The notes under the pieces were generated by a model. It made no database searches and was not told where the DNA came from. It was given only the letters and a program-made list of their open reading frames with translations. Of a stretch of 64,000 nucleotides of DNA, positions 53,722-61,270 are shown in pieces. The DNA is from Arthrobacter frigidicola (GTDB lineage Bacteria; Actinomycetota; Actinomycetes; Actinomycetales; Micrococcaceae): NCBI GenBank assembly GCA_003602285.1, contig QZVU01000001.1, positions 310,001-374,000 on the forward strand, given 5' to 3'. Positions within the stretch are counted from its first letter, which is position 1, and every line of letters begins with the position of its first letter. A program made the position numbers and the translations under genes.

Positions 53722-54564
53722 CTAGAATGCGGGGGTGACGTCTCCGCTGGGCCACTGCTCCTCGATGAAGGCGCGGACCTCGTCGGAGTGGAGCAGCTCG
53801 TCGAGCTTTTCGATCCGGGCATCACCCTCGGAAGAGGTGTTCCAGGCCAGGAAGTTCGCGTACGGGTTCTCCTCCGTCGACTCCACGATCAGGGCGTCAT
53901 CGGTGTTGAGCCCGGCGTCGAGAATGTAGTTGCCGTTGATGATCGCCAGGTCCACCGACGGGTCCTTGACGTCGTTGAGCAGCAGCTCCGGCTGGTTCTC
54001 GACGAACTCGTAGCCGTTCGGGTTCTGCGCCTCGGTGAGCGCGAGGACCGAGGCCTCCTCCTCGATGCCCGTCAGCAGCCCGGCTTCCTGCAGCAGGGTC
54101 AGCGCACGGGCCTGGTTGGAGGGGTCGTTGGTGATGGCGATCCGGGCTCCCTCGGGAAGCTCGGAGACGTCGTCGTGCTTCTCCGAGAAGGCCGCGTACG
54201 GCTCGACGTGGACGCCCTCCCCGTGGGAGAACTCGTAGCCCTGGCCCTCCACCTGCTGCTCGAAGTAGGGCAGGTGCTGGAAGTAGTTGGCGTCGAGGTC
54301 CCCGTCCTTCAGGGCGATGTTCGGGGTGGTGTAGTCGTCGAACTCAACGATGTCGAGGTCGATGCCGCTTTCCTCGGCGAGGTTCTCGTCAACGAATTCG
54401 AGGATGCGGGCGTGGGGCAGCGGGCTGGCACCGACCGTCACGGTGACGGGCTTGGCCGGATCCAGGGATTCGACGGTCTCGCTTTCGGCAGCGGAGGCGC
54501 CGCAGGCGGAGAGCGTGAGGGTGGCTGCAAGGCCGGTGGCGGCAAGGGAGAGCAGTTTACGCAC
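53722..54564 (-). CDS. metQ: Methionine ABC transporter, substrate-binding lipoprotein
   Basis: Receptor for methionine, 280 residues, NlpA family. Lipobox LTLSAC with Cys21. The mature part contains ARILEFVDENLAEE, PNIALKDGDLDANYFQHLPYFEQQ near residue 85 and ALTEAQNPNGYEFVENQ, all typical of NlpA/MetQ. GTG start at 54564 with AAAGGA upstream. Order on this strand is metN, metI, metQ; the 175-base gap before metQ contains imperfect direct repeats. Confidence 0.93.
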   Translation of the reverse strand: MRKLLSLAATGLAATLTLSACGASAAESETVESLDPAKPVTVTVGASPLPHARILEFVDENLAEESGIDLDIVEFDDYTTPNIALKDGDLDANYFQHLPYFEQQVEGQGYEFSHGEGVHVEPYAAFSEKHDDVSELPEGARIAITNDPSNQARALTLLQEAGLLTGIEEEASVLALTEAQNPNGYEFVENQPELLLNDVKDPSVDLAIINGNYILDAGLNTDDALIVESTEENPYANFLAWNTSSEGDARIEKLDELLHSDEVRAFIEEQWPSGDVTPAF

Positions 54565-54666
54565 GGGTGCGTTTCCTTTCGGAAGTCCGGCGCCCAGGGG
54601 CCGGAAACGGGGCAGCTAGCGGCTACTGGCTGCCGTACCGCAGCGGCCGGATGGTGGTCCGGCATG

Positions 54667-54739
54667 CGGAAACCTGCGTGGGTCGAAACCCGGTGGAGTC
54701 GAAGCTTCGGTGGTCGAAACCTGAGTGGCCGAGGCCTGG
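54667..54739. repeat. Imperfect 16-base tandem repeats in the metI-metQ gap
   Basis: About five imperfect copies of GTCGAAACCTGNGTGG occupy most of the sequence between metI and metQ, in the transcribed region. They may form spaced RNA hairpins or be a decayed slippage array. No gene is present in the 175-base gap. Confidence 0.55.
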
Positions 54740-55483
54740 TTAGGCGGAGACCTCGGGCACGGGTGCGCGCCGGCGGCGCCGTCCCGCCCCCGCGGTGGCG
54801 GCGTTGCGGTGGTCCACCCGGGCCATGGCCCGGTCCCCGGCCAGCTGGATCAGCTGGACGATCGCGACGATGATCACGATGATCACCACCATCACGGTGG
54901 TATCGAAGCGCTGGAGCCCGTAGTTGTAGGCGAGCCGGCCCAGGCCGCCCCCGCCGATGATACCGGCCATCGCCGAGTATCCGACGAGGGCGACGAGGGT
55001 GGAGGTGAAACCGGCGATCAGCCCGGGCAGGGCCTCGGGGAGGAGCACCTTGCGGATCACCTGCATGCGGGTGGATCCCATCACCAGGGCCGCGTCGATC
55101 TTGCCTGCGGCGACGTCGCGCAGGCTCGTCTCGACGATCCGGGCGAAGAACGGGATGCTGCCGATGCTCAGCGACACCGAGGCCGCGACCGGGCCGATCG
55201 AGGTGCCGGTGATCAGGCGTGCCAGCGGAATGAGGGAGACCATCAGGATCGCGAACGGGACCGAGCGCGTGATGTTCACGACGACATCCGAGAGGATGCG
55301 GTGGGTCACCGGCATCGGGCGGAGCCCGCCCGGCGCACTCGCGATGAGGAAGACCCCGAGGGGGAGTCCGATGAGCACGGTGAAGAAACCGGAGATGCTG
55401 ATCATCTGAAGCGTTGCGGCGAACTCCTTGGGCAGCGCCTCGGTCAGCCCCGGATTGTTCGCGATCTGCTCAAGGAAGTTCAT
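54740..55483 (-). CDS. metI: Methionine ABC transporter permease
   Basis: Membrane subunit, 247 residues with about five helices. NFLEQIANNPGLTEALPKEFAATLQM opens the protein; the coupling loop is near residue 140 (DAALVMGSTRMQVIRKVLLPEAL). ATGA overlap with metN. The tail is Arg/Ala-rich. Confidence 0.94.
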   Translation of the reverse strand: MNFLEQIANNPGLTEALPKEFAATLQMISISGFFTVLIGLPLGVFLIASAPGGLRPMPVTHRILSDVVVNITRSVPFAILMVSLIPLARLITGTSIGPVAASVSLSIGSIPFFARIVETSLRDVAAGKIDAALVMGSTRMQVIRKVLLPEALPGLIAGFTSTLVALVGYSAMAGIIGGGGLGRLAYNYGLQRFDTTVMVVIIVIIVAIVQLIQLAGDRAMARVDHRNAATAGAGRRRRRAPVPEVSA

Positions 55484-56487
55484 GCCGCCACCTCCACCGT
55501 GACTCCGCGGGCCCGAAGGTGGGACACCACCTCGTTCAATTCAAGGGGTTGGGCCGGAGCGTTGTCCTCGGCGGCCGGTGCCAGCCCCACGCGCATCCGT
55601 GAGAACTGCTCGCCGGCGAGGGTTTCGACGCTTCCGGCGAGCAGGGTCACGTCGAGGGAGAAGCGGCGGGAGAGTTCGGAGAGTACCGGGCCCGAGCCGG
55701 AGCCGCCCGCTGTGAGCAGGTCGAGGACAGGGCCGGTGCCGGACGGGTTGTGGGGCGGCAGGGGCAGCAGCGCCTGGACCAGCCTTCCGTTGAGGGAACC
55801 GGCCACCTCGCGCAGGGGGCCCTGTTCCACGACGCGGCCCTTCTCCAGCAGCGAGACGGAGTCGCAGATCCGCTTCACGACGTTCATTTCGTGGGTGATG
55901 ATCAGGACGGTCAGGCCGAGGGTGTCCGCCAAGTCGCGGATCAGGTCGAGGATCTCATCGGTCGTGGCCGGGTCGAGGGCCGAGGTCGGCTCGTCGCACA
56001 GCAGCACCGTCGGATCCGCGGCGAGCGCCCTGGCGATGCCCACCCGCTGCCGCTGGCCGCCGGAGAGCTGGGAAGGGTAGGCGTCGGCGAACTCCGCAAG
56101 GCCGACGAGGCCGAGCAGGCGGGCGACCTTCGCGTCCTTTTCGCTCTTGGAGAGCCGCACGAGTTCCAGCGGCAGGGCGACGTTGCCCGCGGCGGTGCGG
56201 GAGTCAAGGAGGTTGGCGTGCTGGAAGACCATCCCGATCCGGCGGCGCGCCGAACGGACCTCGGAGTCCTTGACGGAGGTGAGGTCCCGGCCGTCGATGG
56301 AGACCGAGCCAGATGTGGGGCGGTCGAGCAGGGTCAGGCAGCGGACCAGTGTCGACTTGCCGGCTCCGGAATGACCGATGACGCCGTGAATCGTTCCGCG
56401 CGGAACCTCGAGGCTGACGCCGTCGAGGGCGTCAATGGTGCGTCCGCCCTGGCGGTAGGACTTGCGCAGCTCAGTAACCGTAATCAT
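55480..56487 (-). CDS. metN: Methionine ABC transporter ATP-binding protein
   Basis: 335 residues. Walker A GHSGAGKST near residue 38, signature LSGGQRQR near residue 140, Walker [13 protein letters not shown], switch His in IITHEMNVV, and a C-terminal NIL regulatory domain from about residue 262 (VLDLLTAGG, PLELNEVVSHLRARG) that binds methionine and gives feedback inhibition. GAGGACAC before the ATG. First gene of the operon. Confidence 0.94.
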   Translation of the reverse strand: MITVTELRKSYRQGGRTIDALDGVSLEVPRGTIHGVIGHSGAGKSTLVRCLTLLDRPTSGSVSIDGRDLTSVKDSEVRSARRRIGMVFQHANLLDSRTAAGNVALPLELVRLSKSEKDAKVARLLGLVGLAEFADAYPSQLSGGQRQRVGIARALAADPTVLLCDEPTSALDPATTDEILDLIRDLADTLGLTVLIITHEMNVVKRICDSVSLLEKGRVVEQGPLREVAGSLNGRLVQALLPLPPHNPSGTGPVLDLLTAGGSGSGPVLSELSRRFSLDVTLLAGSVETLAGEQFSRMRVGLAPAAEDNAPAQPLELNEVVSHLRARGVTVEVAA

Positions 56488-56739
56488 GTGTCCTCATGGC
56501 TTGGCTGGAAATGGATTCGGCGCGGCGCTGCGGCACTTGGATAACCCTTCGATGGTCGCATGGACCAAAGGGCCGGCGAAATTGTGTGTGCGGCATCACA
56601 CCGGTGCGCGTCATGCACCGTAAAAAAGTTGGAGCCCGGTCCTCCGCCGGCCCTGCTCCGGTCACTCCGGGGCCCTTCCGGAACCTCTGTCGGGTGCTCC
56701 CGGAACTCCGTGCCGGGCTGTTCAGTGCCCGGGGCCGGC
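56488..56739 (-). promoter_or_regulatory. Upstream region of metN with hairpin, no recognised riboswitch
   Basis: 252 bases between the exonuclease stop and the metN start. Contains an interrupted inverted repeat CCCTT-TGGTC-GCATG-GACCA-AAGGG (56545-56572) and CGGTGC-GCGTCAT-GCACCG (56602-56620). Neither matches a SAM riboswitch core that I could recognise. It is most likely the promoter and 5' leader of metNIQ. Confidence 0.35.
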
Positions 56740-57453
56740 TCAGCCGGCGACGAGGAGGGTCTCCGCCGGGTCGGGAATCACCGGCCAGGCGCGCTCCACG
56801 ACCACGTCCGGGTCGGCGCGCCGCAGGTACTCTTCAAGGCTCGCGGCCTGGCGGTCGGCCCACACCACCTGTGCTTCGTGCAGGTCTCCGGCGGGGCGGG
56901 CGAGGCTCGGGTAGCGGACCGCAAGGGTTTCGGCGACGCGCAGGGTGGCCAGCACGTCGGCGGCCGAGGTGTGGGCGTTTTCGAACTCGATCCCGTAGTG
57001 CTCGCACAGAGCCGTCAGGGTCCGCTTGCCGCGCCGGTAGCGGTCGACCTGCTTATCCATCACATACGGGTCGAGCACCGGCGACGGCGCGGGCGCATCG
57101 ATCCCGTACCGGGCGCTCTCGCGGGCAAGGACCGTGAAGTCGTACCGGGCATTGAACGCCAGCACGGGCACGCCGGAGGAGAACAGCCGCCGCAGGACCG
57201 CTGCCGCCTCGGCCACCACGGTGCCGGCGGGCTGGCCGTGGGCCCGCGCGTAGGCGGTGCTGATGCCGTGGATCGCTGCGGCTTCCTCCGGGATGTCCAC
57301 CGCCGGATCCGCAAGCCACTCATGCTGCTCAACGACGGATCCGCCGCCGTCCACAACCAGGATGGAGGCCGTGACGATACGGGCGTCCAACGGATCGCGC
57401 CCGGTGGTTTCGAGGTCGAACCCTGCCCGGGGGAGGGAGTGCCAGCTGGTCAT
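56740..57453 (-). CDS. DEDDh 3'-5' exonuclease (DNA polymerase III epsilon-like)
   Basis: 237 residues. Exonuclease motifs: Exo I FDLETTGRDP near residue 11 with D and E, Exo II NARYDFTVLA near residue 100 with D, and Exo III HTSAADVLATL near residue 168 with H and D; all five DEDDh residues are present. As a stand-alone proofreading-type exonuclease near repair genes, it may act in DNA repair or RNA turnover. ATG at 57453 (MTSWHSL). Divergent from the gene at 57518. Confidence 0.9.
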   Translation of the reverse strand: MTSWHSLPRAGFDLETTGRDPLDARIVTASILVVDGGGSVVEQHEWLADPAVDIPEEAAAIHGISTAYARAHGQPAGTVVAEAAAVLRRLFSSGVPVLAFNARYDFTVLARESARYGIDAPAPSPVLDPYVMDKQVDRYRRGKRTLTALCEHYGIEFENAHTSAADVLATLRVAETLAVRYPSLARPAGDLHEAQVVWADRQAASLEEYLRRADPDVVVERAWPVIPDPAETLLVAG

Positions 57454-57517
57454 GGTTTCCACGCTAACGGCAGCCACCGACGTTTCCGGCGGCGACGCTC
57501 CGGCTAGGCTTGAAGCC

Positions 57518-57925
57518 ATGAGGAGCGCTGCCGACTATCAGGAGTCGGTGCTCGACGTGGCCCGGCTCATCCCGCCGGCGTTCGTGCTGACCTATGGGGA
57601 TATCGCCGAACTGCTCGAGAGCGGGGGGCCGCGGCAGGTCGGAGCGGCGATGAGCCGCAGCGGATCGGCCGTGCCCTGGTGGCGCGTGATCCGGGCGGGT
57701 GGATTTCCTCCCCGCGGGCTCGCCGGGGAGGCCCACCCCCACTACGCCGCCGAGGGTACCCCGCTGCGCGCCGCCCGGGGCGGCCGGGAGCGGGACGGCG
57801 GCTACGCCGTCGATCTCCGCTCCGCCCGGTGGACCCCCTCGTCGGAGGAGCTGGGGGAGTTGACGCGGATCAGGGAGCGGCTGCGCGGGCAGTCCGAGAC
57901 CGACACAGCGCCGACCCTGGCCTGA
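57518..57925 (+). CDS. Alkyltransferase-like protein (MGMT family, no catalytic cysteine)
   Basis: 135 residues. It has the MGMT C-terminal DNA-binding fold: GDIAELLESGGPRQVGAAMSR near residue 30 with the helix-turn-helix, then AVPWWRVIRAGG near residue 50. The active-site PCHRV of alkyltransferases reads PWWRV here, so the acceptor Cys is Trp, the hallmark of alkyltransferase-like (ATL) proteins that bind O6-alkylguanine and hand it to nucleotide excision repair. The C-terminal tail is longer than in short ATLs. ATG at 57518. It is followed 31 bases later by adnA. Confidence 0.9.
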   Translation: MRSAADYQESVLDVARLIPPAFVLTYGDIAELLESGGPRQVGAAMSRSGSAVPWWRVIRAGGFPPRGLAGEAHPHYAAEGTPLRAARGGRERDGGYAVDLRSARWTPSSEELGELTRIRERLRGQSETDTAPTLA

Positions 57926-57955
57926 ATTGTCGGTACCTCGTGATGGGCTTAAGGC

Positions 57956-60900
57956 ATGACCACCACCCTTTCCGGCCCCGGGACCGACGCCGAAACCTCC
58001 GGTGCGCTCACCGACCCGGGCACTCCCGGCCGCCCGCGCGGCTTCGCGGACGCGGCGTCGGTGGTGACCGCCCCGCCGGCCCCCGGTGGGACGCTCGTGC
58101 TCGGGGGCCCGGGGGCGGGGAAGTCCCGGCTGCTCGTCGACCTGGCGGTCCACCGCATCAACTCGGGCCTGCTCGAGCCCTCCGGGCTCCTGCTCCTGGC
58201 CCCTACCCGCGCCGCAGCGGCACGGCTGCGCGATCAGCTCACCAGCAGCCTTGACCGCAGCCTCAGCACGGCCCCGGCCCGCACCTGGGGCTCCTACGCC
58301 TTCGACCTGATCCGCCGCGCGAAGATCGAGGGCCGGATGCCCCACCTGAGCCGGCCTCCCCGGCTGCTCTCGGGCGCCGAGCAGGACCTCATCATCAAGG
58401 AGCTCCTCGCGGGCCACGGCGGCGAGGGCGCTCCGTCCCCGGCCTGGCCGGCCAGCCTGGCGCTGGCGCTGGGCACGCGCGGCTTCCGGCAGGAGATCCG
58501 CGAGCTCTTTGACCGGGTCAGTGAGTACGGAGCCTCCGCCGAGGAACTCCACGCGTGGGGCCTGCGCTTCGACCGGCCCGACTGGAGCGCGGCCGCAGCC
58601 CTCTACCAGGAGTACCGCGATGTCCTCGACCTGAGGATGCCCGAGGCGTTCGACCCGGCCGGCATCCTCACCGGGGCGCGCCAGCTGCTGGAGCAGGACC
58701 CGGAGTTCCTCGACGAGGAACGGGCGCGGCTGAAACTGATCCTCGTCGACGACTACCAGGAGGCGAACCCGGCTATCCACGCCCTGCTCGGCCTCCTGGC
58801 CCAGGGCAGCGAGGCGGTCATCACCTCCTGCCCCGACACCGCCGTCCAGGGCTTCCGCGGAGCCCGGCCCGAGCTCACCGGGCGGCTCGAGGAGCTGCTC
58901 GACGCCGGCCAGGGCCTGCGCACCGTGGTGCTTCCCACCTCATTCACCCTGCACGAGCACCTTTTGGGGGCGTGGCGGAATATCGCCTCCCGCATCGCCA
59001 CGGCCGGCGCCGGCAGTGCCTACCGCCAGCTGGCGGGGCGGCCGGCACCGGAGCAGGTTGGGCGGGCCGGGGAGGACCCGGCTGCAGGGACCGGCCCCAC
59101 TCCGCTGGACGCCGGATCCGTCCCGGCCGGTGCAGCGCCCGGAGTCGAGGTCCACCTCGTCGACTCCGTGTTCCACGAACAGCGCTACCTCACCCAGCGG
59201 ATCCTCGAGGCGCACCTGTACGACGGCCGCAGCTTCGATGACATCGCCGTGATCGTCCGCAACGGCGGACAGGTCCAGGCGGTCCAGCGGTTCCTGACCG
59301 CCCAGGGGCTCGCGGTCAATGTGCCCGCCGCCGAGACGGCGATCCGCGACGAACCGGCCGTCCGGCCCCTCCTGGACATCTTTTCGGTGGTCGTGGGCGC
59401 CACCGGAATCACCCCCGAGCTGTGCGTTTCGCTGCTCACCTCACGTATCGGCGGCGCCAGCCCGCTTGAGCTGCGGCGCCTGCGCCAGGTGCTGCGCCGT
59501 GAGGAGCTCACCGAGGGCGGCGGGCGCACCAGCGACGAGCTCCTCGTTGAGCTGCTGTCGGCACCCGTGCCGGCGGGCACCCTGCCGCGGGAAGCGCGCC
59601 CGGTGCAGCGCATCGCCCGGATGATCGAGGCGGGCCGGAACGCGCTCGCCGCGGCCGGCGACCCGGAGTCGGTGGTGTGGGCGCTGTGGTCGGCCTCGGG
59701 CCTCTCCGCCACCTGGTCCGCCGCGGCTGTTGCCGAAGGACCGTCCTCGGCCCGCGCCGACCGCGACCTCGATGCCGTGCTTGCCCTGTTCCAGGCCGCC
59801 GAGCGGTTCGTCGACCAGATGCCCGGCGCCCCGGCGGGGCTCTTTCTCGAATACCTCCTGAGCCAGGAACTCCCGATGGACACCCTCGCCCCCCGGGCCC
59901 ACCGGCGGGCGTCGGTGTCGGTCCTGACCCCGGCCAGCGCTGCCGGGCGGCACTGGCCCATGGTGATCGTCGCCGGGCTGCAGGAAGGGGTGTGGCCCAA
60001 CCTGAGGCTGCGCGGGGAGCTGCTCGGATCGGGCGAACTTCGCGCCCTGCTGGACTACGGCGCCTCCTTCCGCCAGCACCGGGACCCGCTGAGCCTGCTT
60101 CAGGACATCCGGTTCGACGAGCTGAGGACCTTCTCCACCGCCATCTCGCGGGCCACGGAGCAGCTGCTGTGCATCGGGGTGTCCTCCCCGGACGAGCAGC
60201 CCTCGCAGTTCCTCGACCTCGTTGACCCGCTGCCACCGGGAGTGGACGAGCGGGCCCGCACCGAGGTGCAGCGTCCCCTCACGCTGCGCGCCCTGGTGGC
60301 CGAACTGCGCAAGTTCGTGCAGGAACCGGCGCGGAGTCCGGCCCTGGCCGCGGAAGCGGTCCTGCACCTGGGCCGCATGGCCGGGGTCTCACCGCCGGTG
60401 CCCGGTGCGCACCCCTCCCAGTGGTGGGGCCTGCTGCCGCTGAGTTCCGACGGCCCTGTGGTCCCGCCCGACGCGGCCATCCCGGTCTCGCCCTCCAAGG
60501 TCGAATCCGTCCTCCGCTCGCCGTTGAACTGGTTCGTCTCGGCCGCCGGCGGGGAGCCGGCCACCGACTTCGCCCGCTCGCTGGGCACCCTGGTGCACCA
60601 GATCGCCCAGGACCTGCCGCACGCCAGCGGCGGAGAGTACGTCTCCGAACTGCAGCGCCGCTGGCCCACGCTGGGCATGAAGGAGAACTGGGAGGGCAAG
60701 CTCGACTACCGGCGGGCCGAAACCATGGTGCGCAAGCTCGCCGCCTATGTTGTCGATGCCCGCCAGGCCGGCCGGTCCCTCGTCGCCACGGAGGTCGACT
60801 TCACCGTCGACATCCCCGTGCCGGCCGGCGACGCCGAGCGCACGGCGCGGCTCAAGGGCCAGATCGATCGGCTCGAAATTGACGCCGCGGGCCGCCTCGT

Positions 60901-61270
60901 GGTGGTGGACCTGAAGACGGGGAAGTCCGCGCCGGCCAAGGCCGAGCTCGGCCAGCACCCGCAGCTGGCGGCCTATCAGGCGGCGGTGGGCGAAGGCGGC
61001 CTGCTCGACGCCGCCGGGTCGGACACCCCGGGCGGCGCCGCACTGGTGCAGCTCGGGACGACGGCGAAGGGCGCCTCGGTGCAGGAACAGCCTCCCCTGG
61101 CACCCGGGGACACCTGGGCGAAGGACATGATCGGCGAGGCGGCGCTGCTGATGGCCGCCGCCGAGTTCGAATCGGTGCACGACCCGGGCCGGTCCGGGTA
61201 CGGCGGCAGCGGGTGCCGGCTTCCGGAGATCTGCCCGCTGTGCGCCGAGGGAAAGCAGGTCACCGAGTGA
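57956..61270 (+). CDS. adnA: ATP-dependent helicase-nuclease subunit AdnA
   Basis: Helicase-nuclease subunit that with AdnB resects DNA double-strand ends (RecBCD/AddAB counterpart). 1104 residues. UvrD-type N-terminus: Walker A GGPGAGKS at residues 50-57, a Walker B of LVDDYQEANP near residue 265 instead of DEFQD, arginine-rich helicase motifs to about residue 700. The C-terminal RecB-like nuclease has GQIDRLE, VVVDLKTGKS near residue 985 and QLAAYQ. Three C-terminal cysteines (1087, 1093, 1096) fit Fe-S ligands; the usual first Cys (CPL) is Ser855 in RSPLNW. Start ATG 57956. GTGA overlap with adnB. Confidence 0.92.
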   Translation: MTTTLSGPGTDAETSGALTDPGTPGRPRGFADAASVVTAPPAPGGTLVLGGPGAGKSRLLVDLAVHRINSGLLEPSGLLLLAPTRAAAARLRDQLTSSLDRSLSTAPARTWGSYAFDLIRRAKIEGRMPHLSRPPRLLSGAEQDLIIKELLAGHGGEGAPSPAWPASLALALGTRGFRQEIRELFDRVSEYGASAEELHAWGLRFDRPDWSAAAALYQEYRDVLDLRMPEAFDPAGILTGARQLLEQDPEFLDEERARLKLILVDDYQEANPAIHALLGLLAQGSEAVITSCPDTAVQGFRGARPELTGRLEELLDAGQGLRTVVLPTSFTLHEHLLGAWRNIASRIATAGAGSAYRQLAGRPAPEQVGRAGEDPAAGTGPTPLDAGSVPAGAAPGVEVHLVDSVFHEQRYLTQRILEAHLYDGRSFDDIAVIVRNGGQVQAVQRFLTAQGLAVNVPAAETAIRDEPAVRPLLDIFSVVVGATGITPELCVSLLTSRIGGASPLELRRLRQVLRREELTEGGGRTSDELLVELLSAPVPAGTLPREARPVQRIARMIEAGRNALAAAGDPESVVWALWSASGLSATWSAAAVAEGPSSARADRDLDAVLALFQAAERFVDQMPGAPAGLFLEYLLSQELPMDTLAPRAHRRASVSVLTPASAAGRHWPMVIVAGLQEGVWPNLRLRGELLGSGELRALLDYGASFRQHRDPLSLLQDIRFDELRTFSTAISRATEQLLCIGVSSPDEQPSQFLDLVDPLPPGVDERARTEVQRPLTLRALVAELRKFVQEPARSPALAAEAVLHLGRMAGVSPPVPGAHPSQWWGLLPLSSDGPVVPPDAAIPVSPSKVESVLRSPLNWFVSAAGGEPATDFARSLGTLVHQIAQDLPHASGGEYVSELQRRWPTLGMKENWEGKLDYRRAETMVRKLAAYVVDARQAGRSLVATEVDFTVDIPVPAGDAERTARLKGQIDRLEIDAAGRLVVVDLKTGKSAPAKAELGQHPQLAAYQAAVGEGGLLDAAGSDTPGGAALVQLGTTAKGASVQEQPPLAPGDTWAKDMIGEAALLMAAAEFESVHDPGRSGYGGSGCRLPEICPLCAEGKQVTE

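Noticed and set aside
56488-56739. SAM riboswitch upstream of metN
   Set aside because: The conserved core of SAM-I, SAM-II or SAM-IV type elements could not be matched; only generic hairpins were seen.
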